Source of the DNA: Cricetomys ansorgei
Taxonomy: Eukaryota; Chordata; Mammalia; Rodentia; Nesomyidae
Length of the DNA: 64,000 bases
NCBI GenBank assembly: GCA_026225945.1
Contig: JAMJFZ010000289.1
Coordinates: 1,171,001-1,235,000 of the forward strand
Direction: 5' to 3'
Position numbers and translations under genes: made by a program. The notes beneath the pieces were generated by a model. The model made no database searches. It saw nothing but the letters and a program-made list of their open reading frames with translations, and was not told where the DNA came from. Positions 53,790 to 64,000 of this stretch are shown piece after piece (the stretch's first letter is position 1; every line of letters begins with the position of its first letter).

Positions 53790-53791
<2 letters not shown>

Positions 53792-53830
<39 letters not shown>
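53792..53830. repeat. (CA)n microsatellite
   Basis: About 19 uninterrupted CA units. Confidence 0.96.
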
Positions 53831-53836
<6 letters not shown>

Positions 53837-54185
53837 TCTCTGTCTCTAATAAATTAAATAGTTGTTTCTGAAAAGCTGCTACTCTCTTGCAGGTATGTGC
53901 CCCCAACAGTCTATGAATAGCCTTTGGTAGTGGATACTTGCCAAAGGGAGAGGCTTGGCATCTTTTAGCCACACCTCTGCTTCTCTTAGCCACCCACTCT
54001 ATACAACGTAGCTGCATTGCTGTCCTAACCAACTTGTCTTCAGCAGAAAGAAATCTATATCACACATGCTGAAGTCTTCCTATATCAAAGCCCCAGGGCT
54101 CCTGAACCCAGGGATAAGTGAGCATCTCCTCTTACTTTGTAACCATCAACCACCAAAAGCACGGGCCTTCTGCAGAGACTCCAAA

Positions 54186-54306
54186 GTAGCTTGGTGTGGT
54201 GGTTCACACCTTTAGACCCAGCACTCAGGAGTCAGAGGAGGCCAGTCTGGTCTACAGAGTTAGTTCCAGGAGAGAGACAACTCCAATCCATCTCAAGGAA
54301 AAAAGT
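54186..54306 (+). repeat. B1 SINE with internal deletion
   Basis: 'tggtgtggtggttcacacct', 'tagacccagcactcaggagt' and 'ccagtctggtctacagagtt'. The central 'ggcaggcggatct' block is missing. Short A-tail. Confidence 0.82.
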
Positions 54307-55039
54307 TTCCCAATCCACATGTTCTATCCACACAGTGCTGAAGACATCTTTGAAAAGCAGCGATCGCGTTTATAGGGAGAAAATTTAATTCACAACAGTC
54401 CTTTTCCTGTCTCTCATCGGAGTCTCACAACAACCTCAGGGATGGTCGGTGAGATCCGCAGCTTAATAGACAGCCACGGTCCTGACCTGCCACAGGGTGG
54501 AGGAAGTCTTAGGGTTTTGGTCATGAGGTTGGGGGAAGATAGTTTGTACAATTACACCAAGGCCTAGAATACAATCACAGGTGATTTTTAATATGGTCTC
54601 GGTTTCTGAAAATCATGCAGTCGTTTGGGGCTCGTGAATAGGACAGGAGGAAATAAAAGGAAAAAGAAAAGTTGGTATCAGCCCTCATCTCACAGACATT
54701 TTTGTTATCCCTTCTTTCCCCCACTTCCTACCAGCTCACGTAGACCAATGGGAAAGGCTGAGCCTGGAGATAGGTAGCCATGTGTCATCTTTAGAGCGCC
54801 CCCCCCCCCATGCTTAAAGATGTCGATGACTTTCATCAGGTACACAGTCAACCAATGAAATGAAAACTATAAATGCTATTTTGAGAGAGCGAGTGGAGTT
54901 GGATTGCTTTACACTTTCAGTTTATGTTCTTTTATGTTATTTGAAGAATTTTGATTGATGCAGGTCGTCCCGTCGTATCTTTTACATTTGGTTGGGGGCT
55001 AATGAGACTGGTTGGAGCTGCTGGGAAGATGACTTCTGT
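54307..55039. other. mostly unique; possible MIR trace
   Basis: 'gagtctcacaacaacctcag' at 54,420 resembles MIR (taatcctcacaacaaccctatg), possibly 54,405-54,500. C-run at about 54,799-54,808. Otherwise nothing recognised. Confidence 0.4.
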
Positions 55040-55110
55040 AGTGTGTCTGGATGGCGTGTACTCTGGCACACAGTAGATGCTCACTAAACATTGCCCTCAT
55101 TGTCCTTCAA
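55040..55110 (+). repeat. MIR/L2 3'-end trace
   Basis: 'ctctggcacacagtagatgc' followed by 'tcactaaacattg' matches the common MIR/L2 end (ctggcacatagtaggtgctcaataaatg). This is the last transposon trace recognised before the end of the window. Confidence 0.6.
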
Positions 55111-56239
55111 ATTGAGCAAATAGACTCCAAACTCAAGATGTCCAGAGGCTGCTGCAGACCCTGCCTTGAGGGCCATCCACATCCTTAGATCAAATCCTTT
55201 CTCTGAACCTCAGTTTCTTCCAAATGACAAGACAGAGGCCAGTTGCTTTCGAAAGCTGTGGGAAAGACAAGAAAAAAACTGCTCATCACCCAGAGCAGCC
55301 TGAGATGCTGCCTTCAGTTTAGATACACTCTGCTAGAGGAGGCTTCTTAAACTTGGGGTTCGCAGGCAGGGCACTTCCTAGGAGAAACTGTCCAGCAGGC
55401 TGTGAGAAGAGGGTCAGTCAGAGACAGCTGAGACAGCTCCAAGGGGGTACAGAAAGTTAGGAAACAAACGATGTGTGAGCATTGTGTAAGATCCTCAGCT
55501 TTGAGGAGAGGCAGGAAAGGCCTTCAGCTGTTTCTTGGGTACAGTTGTCACCAGAGAAGAATAATGTCCTTGGTGGAGTAGAAGGGCCATAGCTGAAGGT
55601 TCGGATATCCACCACCACCACGTGACAGCCAGCACATCAATTTCCTAGGATGAATTCTGGGTCCAGGACTGAGCCCAGACCTTCCTTAATCAGACATTCC
55701 CCAACCCCCACCCCCAACTTCTGGACACAAACAAAAGGAACATACTGCCCACAAGAGTTGAGCCAAATATCTCTTAAATTTCTTTCAATAGTTCCCTTTA
55801 TCTGAACAAGAGCAGAGAAGATAGGTGGGACCTAGGAGGTAAAGGATCAGGCTTTCACCCTGCTTCCCCTTCACAACCCCTCTGCATACATACAGTTTCT
55901 AAAATCAAATAGAAGTCTGGGAATCCGGCTGGCTGATACGTTCCTCATCCTGCTCAGAAGAGGAGGTTTTCTGGGTGACTCCTTTGCCTGGCTTTGGACT
56001 TTGGGGGACTGGAGGCGGGTAGTCTTGTCGTTAGGAAGGTTGTGACTTTCTTTTCACCCTGCAGCTTCCTTCCTATTTAAAGTGGCACCTCCTGTCACGG
56101 CAGCTCCGTGCCAATATTTGTAGGCAGATTTTTCTGACATTGTAAGGGGGGTGTTCAGAGCAGATGGGAAGCCCTTTCCCAAGGCCAGCGGGCAGAGCAG
56201 AAATCAGTTTCACCCACACTCACAGACAGCACCCAAAAG

Positions 56240-56240
<1 letters not shown>

Positions 56241-56321
<81 letters not shown>
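56241..56321. repeat. (CT)n-(CA)n compound microsatellite
   Basis: About 20 CT units followed directly by about 20 CA units. Confidence 0.97.
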
Positions 56322-56324
<3 letters not shown>

Positions 56325-56808
56325 AAAGAAGGAGAAAGTTCGTGTCTTTGAATTATGTGGCAGTGCCTGTTAAAATTGCATCTTCCCCTAAAGTCTGTGC
56401 TGCCAGGAGTCCTTGCTTCCAAAGAAGGCTTCTGGAATAACGGTAGCACAATGCACTGGCACCTGGAGGACCCTCCTTTTTAAATGGGGCCTTAAAATGG
56501 GGAGGCGATTTGCACCAAGGAGCAGGCAGGTAGCAACAGCTCCCGCTGATCTCCAGAGGCAGAAACCCAATAAGTAAATACCGCTCCAACCAGCTCATTC
56601 AGACAACACCGACTGTTCCGTGCAGGCGGTTCTCTGGTTTTCAGAGAAACGCCAATGGTTGTGCTTCACAAGTCACTTTCAAAGGCACCCCCGAAAAGTC
56701 TGACCACTTGTTAAAACGTCTCTGTGCTTGCTTTTCTATGTAATTCTTTTCTGCTCCCAGTTTGTATCTCTAGTAAGGCAGCATTGTTTATTATCCTTGG
56801 GCCCGGTT

Positions 56809-56832
56809 CCCCCCACCCCCACCCCCACACCC
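56809..56832 (-). other. C-rich run, G-quadruplex-like on minus strand
   Basis: Four C-blocks of 3-6 separated by A or ACA ('ccccccacccccaccc' and onward), matching the G3+N1-7 pattern on the complementary strand. Confidence 0.6.
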
Positions 56833-56929
56833 GGGTTGAACTGAAATAAAGCAGGGGCTCGGGGGCTGAGAGCTTAAAACTACGTGGGGCTTCTCGGCTG
56901 GAGAGGGTCTCTAGCAGCCAGAGACCCGC

Positions 56930-57160
56930 TTGGGAAGAGCCCACCGGCGCGTGCGCGCCAGGCAAGTTTGTAGAGTTTTTGCAAACCAGAGAGGTCCAAG
57001 GCAACCCAAAGCTGGGGTGACCTGGCGCAGAAAGGAGGTAAACAAGGAGGTGAAACGTCAGGAAGAACGGGAGATGTCAGGAAGAACCAGAGCCGAGCGG
57101 GCAATCGAGCAATGATTAACTGCGGGTGGGGTCCTGCGCGTAAAAAGATCGGAGACATCT
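56930..57160. promoter_or_regulatory. CpG-rich cluster, possible CpG-island edge
   Basis: About 16 CpGs counted by eye in 230 bp, densest in 'caccggcgcgtgcgcgcc' (56,942-56,959). An HNF1-like half site 'gcaatgattaac' lies at about 57,108-57,119. No TATA box stands out. Possible promoter flank or enhancer; inference. Confidence 0.4.
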
Positions 57161-57779
57161 TTTAATTCCCAGTCTCAGTCATCATTCCTGTTTGGTTAAG
57201 TCTCGCAAATAATTTCTCTTTACTCCTCATAGCCCCGCGATCTCCACCATTAAAAGGAGCATCTGGTTTCCTAATATGTGTTCCCATTTCGTTTGCGGAC
57301 AGGTAGGGAATAGTAGGGCCGTGAGGGATAGGGACGCATGGTCTTAGAAAATTAAATGTAGCCGTCCCCCCAAGAACACAGAAAGTTACTTCATCCCCTC
57401 TGATCTTTCCAGGGGACCCTTGGTGGGGTTATTCCAAATATCGGAGCTCTCCAAACTCAGCGGGGTTCACTGCCGGAATAAAAATCAGGAACCCGCATCA
57501 GAGACTTGAGGAGAGCCTGCGCTCCCAGGCGCCCAGGAGCGTCTGCCCGGTGCTCTGCTGAAGTTTGGCCACCCAAAACTTGGGGGGGGATGTGAGCCAG
57601 AGCCCGGCTTTCCAAGTGAAACTTCAGCCAGCCCCAGTGGTCTTTCCCGCAGGTTCGTGGGACATGTGAGCTTTCCTGTCCCTCGGCTTCTAAAACTTCT
57701 CCCCACAGGCTCAGAATATCCCAGTTAGCTACTCGCTCTTCCGAAGCTGGGTTGAGAGTGCTTATCTGCTCACCCGGCT
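57161..57779. other. unique sequence between the CpG clusters
   Basis: AT-richer at 57,160-57,300 with 'catcttttaattcccagtct' and 'gtctcgcaaataatttctct', a texture like conserved non-coding DNA. The rest is GC-moderate. No exon recognised. Confidence 0.4.
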
Positions 57780-58213
57780 CACTCGAGCAAAGCGGTCCAG
57801 GAGCTCCGGACAGCCCCCGAGTTGCAGCAGGATGACGTCCACAGCCTGCTCGCGATTAGGAGAAGTTGAGTGAATTTCCGCATAGGGAGAAGCGCGAGCG
57901 AGAGTGAGAGCGCACCAAGTGGGACCGGAGCCGAGCGAGCCACCCCGGTCTCTTTGTTTTCGTGAGTCTCACACTCTCTGGTCGTGAGAATCCACCACAT
58001 CACTTCGTGGTTTCCGAACTTAGAGAATCGTGCCGAGATTCGGCGGCAAGCAGCAGCTGGGGCTGTTTTTAGTTTCTGCAGAACGAGGCTGGGACGCGGG
58101 TGCAGCTCCTTGGGCATTGCCACTGCCGCTAGTCACCCTTTGGCCCTGGGTCGGTTCTCTGGCCACCCCTTGAACGGCATCACCCCTCCTAGCCATTGGG
58201 AGACGGGGGTCAG
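57780..58213. promoter_or_regulatory. CpG-island-like segment, possible promoter/first exon
   Basis: About 30 CpGs counted by eye in about 430 bp with GC near 58%, an observed/expected ratio of roughly 0.8-0.9, which meets usual CpG-island criteria. The core reads like GC-rich 5' UTR ('gaagcgcgagcgagagtgag', 57,889-57,908). On the plus strand it ends in a good splice-donor match, CAG|GTAGGA at 58,213/58,214. Open frames on both strands (57,984-58,217 plus; 57,779-58,123 minus) have no recognisable domain. If transcribed, it may be a non-coding first exon. The strand is not proved. Confidence 0.45.
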
Positions 58214-58871
58214 GTAGGATGCCAGGGCTGCTGAGTCCCCCAACAGGCAGTTTCACACACCCCCGACCTGGTTTAAATATCAAAGACTGGGTTTCGTGGG
58301 CAGGCGCAAAACTGGGCCCAAGACAGGGACTTTTACTTGTGGAACGAAAATCGCAATGTGCAAATCACTTGTGGTTATGTGTTCTCTTCACTCTTCAGTT
58401 TCTCCCCAAACAGCAATAGCTGCTCCGGTTAGGGGCAAGGCTCAGTGAGCCTAAGTGACTGGCTTCTAGCTGTTAGCCCACCTGCAATTTGGTTATTTAC
58501 ACCCCAGCCCCCCTCCGCCCCCAAATTACTAAAGAACCCTTTGGTGCGCAGCCTTAGGAGTCTGAGAATTGAATTCTGCATTCGCGTAAGGGAAAGCGAG
58601 AGGACAGACCGAGTGTAGAGCCAGCCGGGAGCTTTGCACACCGCTATTCCTTACTGGAGAAGTTGGTGGTTCACTACTATCTCCCCACCCCATCCCCCAC
58701 CCCCAGCAGAGTTGCTCAATCTGGGGCCAGCACGGCCATTCTCCCCTAAGGGAGTGCTAGCCTGGATCCTTCGCCTAGGGCCACTGGTGCACGTGGTGTG
58801 CAATGACCCAATGCAAAATCTCGAAACCGCTTGCAGTGGCCCAAAGATCCCTGGCGCGCACCACCCTTGCT

Positions 58872-58903
58872 GGGGGGAGGTGGGGGGAAGGTGGGGGACT
58901 GGG
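58872..58903 (+). other. G-quadruplex-like motif
   Basis: Four G-blocks (6, 6, 5 and 3 G) separated by short loops (aggt, aaggt, act), fitting G3+N1-7. Confidence 0.7.
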
Positions 58904-60928
58904 CCTGTCCGCAGGCGGGTCTAAAACTGCCTTGGCAGAGAAGCTTTCCCAGCTCCTTCTCTGAGCCCACGCTTGGTAGTGCCTTCAAGCACTGCCATCT
59001 AAGCCCGGAACCCCTGGCCTTGTCCTGCCTCCCTTCTAAGGAACCGTCTCAGAACCGCCCCCCTCCCCACCCCGCGCACGCACATACACACACTGTCACC
59101 GGCCCCCTAATTCTCTTAGGAGCCTCGGCAGAAGTAACCCTGGACTCCTTGATTTTTTAACGACGTCAGGACCTGGCTCCTTCTCCAGAGTCCCAAAGCC
59201 TCTCCTTCCTTCCTACCCATCTCCCACTCTATCTAGGCACTGCAGGCTAGTTCCAAGCCTCTGTCACTGACCACACTACCTAAACACACCAAGATAAGTT
59301 TTCTAGTGCTCTGACACCTTCAAGTTGGCTCCAGCTGGCTCTAGCAGAGAGAGAAAAGTACACACCCATTTTTCCCTTCTCCTATTCTCCTCGGCTGCTC
59401 ACCAGTCACCCTCACCTTTCTCGGAGTTCAAATTTGGCCAGCTGGTAGAGCACCAACTCCCAAAGGCACCGACTGCGTTGGTAAGGGAGTTCTTTTTGCA
59501 CCCTTCTCTCGCTGTTCAGCTCTCCTCTTCCCCCACTATCCCCTCTGTCTTGCTTTCAGCAGGGAACCTCTGACTTGTAGATTAGGTTTCAAATTTATTT
59601 TGCCTTGCTTTAATTTTTTTAAGGTTCTACCCTGCCCGAGCCTGGAGCACTGCTTTCCATTTTTCCAGTCAGGATTTCAGAAGACAGACCCTTGGAGCGT
59701 GTGGATTGTCCCTCCATGGAGGCCCTGGGGGCTCCCTGACTATTTTGCTGACCTAGTTCTGTCTTCCTGGGGTGTCCCTCTGTCTCCCTCACATACCCCA
59801 GAGCTGTGCATGAAGCAGTTATGTACGAGTGGCTATTTAGGAGTGGGCAGTAGGTAGGGTTGTAGAAGACACCCTGTTCTATAACTGTCCTGAGCTCCTG
59901 GATGTGACCAAGTTCACTCCTTGGCGTTGCCCAACTTAGAACTCTAAACCTGGGTAAGAGACAGGACCTCAACTAGCTTGATTTGTGGCTTAATATGTTA
60001 TTTTTGTCAAGAATTCATGAAGTTTGAGATTTAGGAGTACAAATTTATTGCCCCTGAGGCTTGGACTTCCAAGCCAAGAAGCCTATGGGAAAGTTTCAAA
60101 GAAACCAGATCTCCTACAGGGGAGTGCTTGTTTCTGGGATGCCTGTGGGGAGCTGAAGGAATCCGCTCCTGGCTCCCTATTCCTGGGTCTGAGGACACTG
60201 GACTGGCTATTCAAAACACCAGCACTTGATTGGGGTGTAAAATGGAACTTGATCACGGCCCCCACCTGGTTCTGCCAGGTATCCTCTGTCACAGAAAATA
60301 CCTGGCCAGAATCTCATCCGCGGAGCAAGTGAGTTGATGAACCAGAATTGGGGGATCAGAATTAGTTTTGTCTTTTTGCTCAGGTTAGGTGACCATAAGC
60401 CAACTCGCAAGATGGTGAATTTGAAACTATATGCACCCACAGGAGCAGCTTCCATTTGCAGGGAGGGTCTCTTTCTACTACTTTCTTTCTACTACTTTGG
60501 CCAAGGGCATGTGCACACTCTCAGGGCCTCCAGCTGGGCTCGCCACTACACTTTACACAAACCTGACTCAAACCTGGATTGCCAGGAACTAAGCTAGATA
60601 CTCTCCCCTGGCAGGTGAGACTTCCATCATCCAGCCTAAGCCAGGCCCTAATGGCAGCCCAAACCTTGTTAGAGAAAGCTCAGCTGAGGGTTACCTGAGG
60701 GGGGTGGGGGAAGTAGAAGGTTTCTGGATCTTCAAGGCAAAACAGAGGACTCTTTCTCTGGCTTTGAAACAAGCCTTTCCTGGGGGAGGGCATGAGAAAA
60801 TTTGAAGTACCTGTGCTACCCTCAACTTTCAAGAATCTGAAGAATTGTCTTTCAAGTCCCTAACTCTTCTGAGATAGGGCATAGGGGAACGCAGAACCCG
60901 GCAGAGGGGAATGCAGAACCCGGGAAAC

Positions 60929-60960
60929 ACCCCCCAACCCCCCCACCCCCACCACCACCC
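60929..60960 (-). other. C-rich run, G-quadruplex-like on minus strand
   Basis: C6, C7 and C5 blocks with AA/A/ACCACCA spacers. The complementary strand fits a G-quadruplex pattern. Just upstream is an 18-20 bp near-duplicate ('gaacgcagaacccggcagag' versus 'gaatgcagaacccgggaaac'). Confidence 0.6.
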
Positions 60961-61121
60961 CAGCAGCCAACCTCAGCTGCCTGTACCAACACACAGCAGT
61001 GGAAGCCAGGGCTTCCAAGGCGCTTCTAGGGTAGAAACTGAGTTCTGATTTGTGTCTGTAACAATAAAGCATCTTACTCACAAAGGAGTGCTGAGTCCAG
61101 TCCCTTTCCCATCGTCAGACA

Positions 61122-61145
61122 CCCCCCTACCCCCCCCCCCCCCCC
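61122..61145 (-). repeat. C-homopolymer run
   Basis: C6 TA C15 or more, ending 'gtata'. Probably length-variable and prone to sequencing error. Confidence 0.85.
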
Positions 61146-61345
61146 GTATAGCCTGGTAAAGCTCGGGGAACCTTTCCTGAATTTATTTTGAGTCTCCAGA
61201 ACTTTAAATTTCTCAGGGAGATGTTAAGGCAGGTAAAGGAGAAAAACTGCACTTAGGGGGGAAAAAAAAGCTGGCTGGACTCCTCAAGGGGAAGCCGGAG
61301 CATAATGGAAGATGGAGGGAACTGGAATGGAGAGGAGCAGAAACT

Positions 61346-61369
61346 GGGGGTGGGGGGTGGGGGGGGGGG
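61346..61369 (+). other. G-run, G-quadruplex-like
   Basis: G5 T G6 T G11, on the plus strand. Confidence 0.7.
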
Positions 61370-62359
61370 TGCTTTTTTTTTGTTTCTTTCACAAGTTCTA
61401 TCTCCTTTACACCTGCACCTATTGGAATTATTGCCAGGCAGGGCAGGAGGCTGGAGTTCTTCCTAGGAGGAAGTCAGACATAAGGGATATCTGCTTCTCT
61501 ATTAAAGGTAGCCCTCCTTTGAGTTTAGCTCTTTTGCCTTTCAACAGGGTTACCTCTGGCTTGTGTGTTAATGGTTGGTGCAGTCAGAGAGAGACTCAAG
61601 GCAGACTCTCAGAAGCCCTAGAGTTGGTCTGCTTAACATCTGGGAACCTGGGAAGAGAGAGCTCAGCTGAGGGGGGGACCCACCAACTTCTCCCTTCAAA
61701 GCCCCTGTTCTGCTCAGTGAGGGTCTCACCTTTGTACTTCGAATCCTTGGGCCTAGATTAAGAGAGAAAGGGGGCAAGGGGTATTTGTCATTTTCATGTT
61801 AGGCTTGTATATAGGCTCTCCTATTTTTGTCTTCCCCCTGAAGTCTTGGCAACCATGGAGGTGGGGATGGCTTAGTGGGTATCAAGAAATTGACCAGTTT
61901 ATTCTTGTTAATCAAGCACAAAACAGCAATAAACACTGACTCTCTGTTGCAAATGGGATTTTTTTTTTTAAGGAAAGAAAAGAAAACTAAAACAGTTATT
62001 TGGGTAGGAACTGGTTGGGATTGAGAAATGGGGTAATATGGGTGAATTTGCTGATCCTGTCCCTTTAAGAAAAATCCATAAAGGTTTTTCAATCAGCCCA
62101 GTGTCTGGGAAAGAAGCAAACTAACTGCTTGGAACAAAAGAGACAAAGAGGCCAAACAACAAAACAAACAAACAACTCCCCCTGCCCCTCTGAGACAACA
62201 ATAGACTAGACACAGCAAGTGCAGTTATGGCCTGGCCGGCTGCTCCTGTCCACCTGCCAAGTCTCCCCATTCGGCTAGAGACCTCCTCTCCCACCCCTCC
62301 ATCCCCTCCCAAAGCCCTTTCTGTCTTTCTCTGTGTGACTCTCTGTGTCTCTCTTGGGG

Positions 62360-62880
62360 TCTGGTGCTCTCTCTCTCTCTCTCTCCCTCTTTCTCTCTCT
62401 CTGTCCTGTTTTTTCTTTGACTTTATACCACTCCGTCTCAGACACCTTTTTGTGCCTCTCTTTCTCTGTCTAGAACACTCACACCCTTGGCATTTATTTA
62501 TTTGCCTATTCCCTATACCATCAGCAGCTCTCTCTCAACTGTTCCTCGGAACCTGCCTTCTCCAGACACCCCCTTTGTGCTGTCTTTGCAGCAGCCTTTG
62601 CCAGGAGGACCCGGAGTCCATTTGCACTTCAATTTCATCCCTTCCTCCTGTTCAGCTCTGTGCTCCCTTTCTGTAAGGCTCTGGCATGCTCCCTCCCCAT
62701 CCCCATGCAGCCCTTTCTTCCCTGCTTGGCACCGCTTGGGACTCTCATGCATGCCTGCCTTCTCTTTCTCTCACTCCCTCTCTTTCTTCCCCTCTCCTCT
62801 GCAGCAAGCCCCCCTCCCTCCCCCCCCCCCCAATCCAGCCCCTTTTCTTTTTCTTTCCCTCTCCCCTTCAAACTTTCCTA
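62360..62880. repeat. pyrimidine-rich low-complexity block
   Basis: About 500 bp strongly enriched in C and T, with a CT microsatellite at about 62,370-62,402, CTTTCT/CCCTCT units and a C-run near 62,819-62,831. Ser/Pro/Leu-rich (plus) and Arg/Glu/Gly-rich (minus) frames here reflect composition. Confidence 0.8.
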
Positions 62881-64000
62881 AAATACTGTAAACAACTCTG
62901 CCTGGGGATAGCTTTTCTTTGAGAGAAAATAGAAAGCTTTGGGAAATGAGAAACGGACAGAGGAAAGAGGACACACCGAAATTGCAGTCAGCAGAGGCTG
63001 GGGCATGGGACTAGCTCATGGCCAACAGCTCAGAACCCCTTCACGCTTTCTTTCAAATAACCCCTTTTGTGCCAGCATCCTTTCTGAGGCATCTGTGTCT
63101 GCTCAGGAAGGCCTGGCCCAGGCCTGAACCCCTTCTACAACAGGGAGAGTTGCTGTTGGTTTAGTCACAGGCCTGCTGCACCCTCCTCTGCACCCATCAT
63201 GGGAGGTAAGGGGGTTCTCTGGCAATGGCAGCAAGGTCTCCAGTCTCTTTAAGTTTAGGATAGCAACCCTGAAAGAATGCTTCTCCAAGGACTAGAAAAA
63301 AAAAAACGAAAACATGTTCTAATGAGCACTGGTCTTGTGGGGAATGGGGGAGGGGATGCATGAGAGTGCTGGAAGTGCAAAGCAGAGCTGAGAGCACCCA
63401 CAGTCAGGAAGTGCTCCCACCACCCTCCGTGGCATACAGGCACTGCTCAGGCCACAGAACCAGGAACAATTATTTCCCTGGCCTCACCCTCCCTCTTTTC
63501 CTCATCCCTTCAAAAATACACAGACCAAAACAATCAAACAAACCAAAAACCAAAAAACCATATCTGGGGCAGTCTGAAAGGGAGAAAGCCATTAAGCCTT
63601 AGATGAGTATTAAAAACAGAAGCAGCAAACCTACTCTTGCTGTTTGGTTGCTTGGCGATGAGGACAGTATGGAGAAACATTGACGCTCTCAGGAACATAC
63701 CCAGGGCTGGGGTTCCAGCTCAAGTGACAGATCACTCACTCACACAGCCTGTGGCGCCTAAATCAATTGTTTAAAAATTATACATGTGAATGCAAATGTA
63801 TTTATGGAAGCGTATGTGTATTTATTTAGCGGTAACCACTTGTTGGAAGAGGAGGGAGGAATTTGAATGTAACTGACTACTTCTTGGTCAGGCAGCTGCA
63901 GGAAGGCTGCTGACCCTCTGGTGACTTTCTAAAGATTGGCAGCTTTTCATACCTGAAAAAGCCAAGCACAGGCCTTGTAGGTGCTGAAGGCCCACAAGTG

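Larger units (their letters stand above)
52411..54185. other. unique sequence with two (CA)n tracts
   Basis: Holds (CA)n at 53,183-53,222 and 53,792-53,830, plus an A-run at about 52,874-52,886. No transposon body or exon recognised. Confidence 0.45.
55111..56929. other. transposon-poor unique sequence
   Basis: No SINE, LINE or LTR recognised. Includes a (CT)n-(CA)n microsatellite and a C-rich run at 56,809-56,832. Confidence 0.5.
58214..64000. other. transposon-free unique region, right end
   Basis: About 5.8 kb with no SINE, LINE or LTR recognised, containing G-quadruplex-like runs and a pyrimidine-rich block annotated separately. Many overlapping short open frames occur on both strands because GC content is higher. 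None shows a recognisable domain or clear splice-site pair. Around 62,180-62,225 SOX-like 'gagacaacaatagac' occurs, and 63,770-63,830 is AT-rich with 'tgaatgcaaatgtatttatg'. Confidence 0.45.

Noticed and set aside
57108..57119. Functional HNF1 site
   Set aside because: Only one half of the palindrome matches well, so I mention it as a feature of the block and do not annotate it as a binding site.
59600..60455. Several 80-117-codon frames on both strands
   Set aside because: Moderate GC content lengthens chance frames. No domains, and the frames contradict each other on opposite strands.
61312..62676. Two 149-codon plus-strand frames (61,312-61,761 and 62,227-62,676)
   Set aside because: The first crosses a G-run and the second a pyrimidine-rich block. 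Composition is biased and no domain is recognisable.

Overview
This is a mammalian, specifically rodent, nuclear genomic window that is almost entirely non-coding. It carries many rodent SINEs: about ten B1 (7SL-derived), several tRNA-derived or chimeric elements of the B3/B4 type, and a few ID-like copies. It also has rodent MaLR LTRs, a URR1-type DNA transposon and many (CA)n-type microsatellites. The better-preserved B1 copies read 'ggatctctgtgagttc' rather than the usual lab-mouse form 'ggatttctgagttc'. I therefore favour a non-Mus muroid, possibly a cricetid, but I cannot name the species. Repeat family names come from remembered consensus sequences and not from a search, so treat subfamily names as approximate.

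I recognise no protein-coding exon, rRNA, tRNA, snRNA or CRISPR array. The longer open frames on both strands lie in unique sequence without recognisable domains, or are products of microsatellites (the GGAT array, the CCT/CTT tract, CA tracts). The only short segment that looks somewhat protein-like is on the minus strand at about 35.07-35.30 kb, and I could not assign it.

Layout. 0-9.8 kb: mostly unique sequence with two B1s and one chimeric SINE; 8.15-8.96 kb looks like a conserved regulatory element. 9.8-10.6 kb: an L2-like remnant followed by a 0.63-kb GGAT minisatellite with a 36-bp higher-order unit. 10.6-18.4 kb: MIR, then two ancient L1M relics, each broken by later MaLR LTRs and SINEs. 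18.4-31.4 kb: mixed SINEs, MaLR LTRs, a young B1 with a perfect 15-bp target duplication, and an L1 3' end. 31.5-32.2 kb: unique, CpG-retaining, with POU/octamer-like motifs (candidate enhancer). 32.8-37.5 kb: SINEs, CA-rich low-complexity DNA, a CpG-rich unique block and a URR1 hAT element. 37.5-43.5 kb: few repeats. 43.5-54.3 kb: repeat-rich, including a complete LTR-internal-LTR MaLR provirus nested inside an older SINE, and a B1 whose tail has become a 220-bp CCT/CTT tract. 54.3-64 kb: about 9 kb with only one recognised transposon trace, two CpG-rich clusters (56.9-57.2 and 57.8-58.2 kb), a good splice-donor match at 58,213/58,214 and several G-quadruplex-like runs.

The window reads as intergenic or intronic DNA beside a regulated gene. 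The strongest functional candidates are the 57.8-58.2 kb CpG-rich possible promoter/first exon inside the transposon-poor right-hand end, and the unique CNE-like blocks near 8.5, 31.9, 37.1 and 39.2 kb. None can be proved from one sequence. Cross-species alignment and transcript data would decide them. I found no clear evidence of an undescribed biological system.
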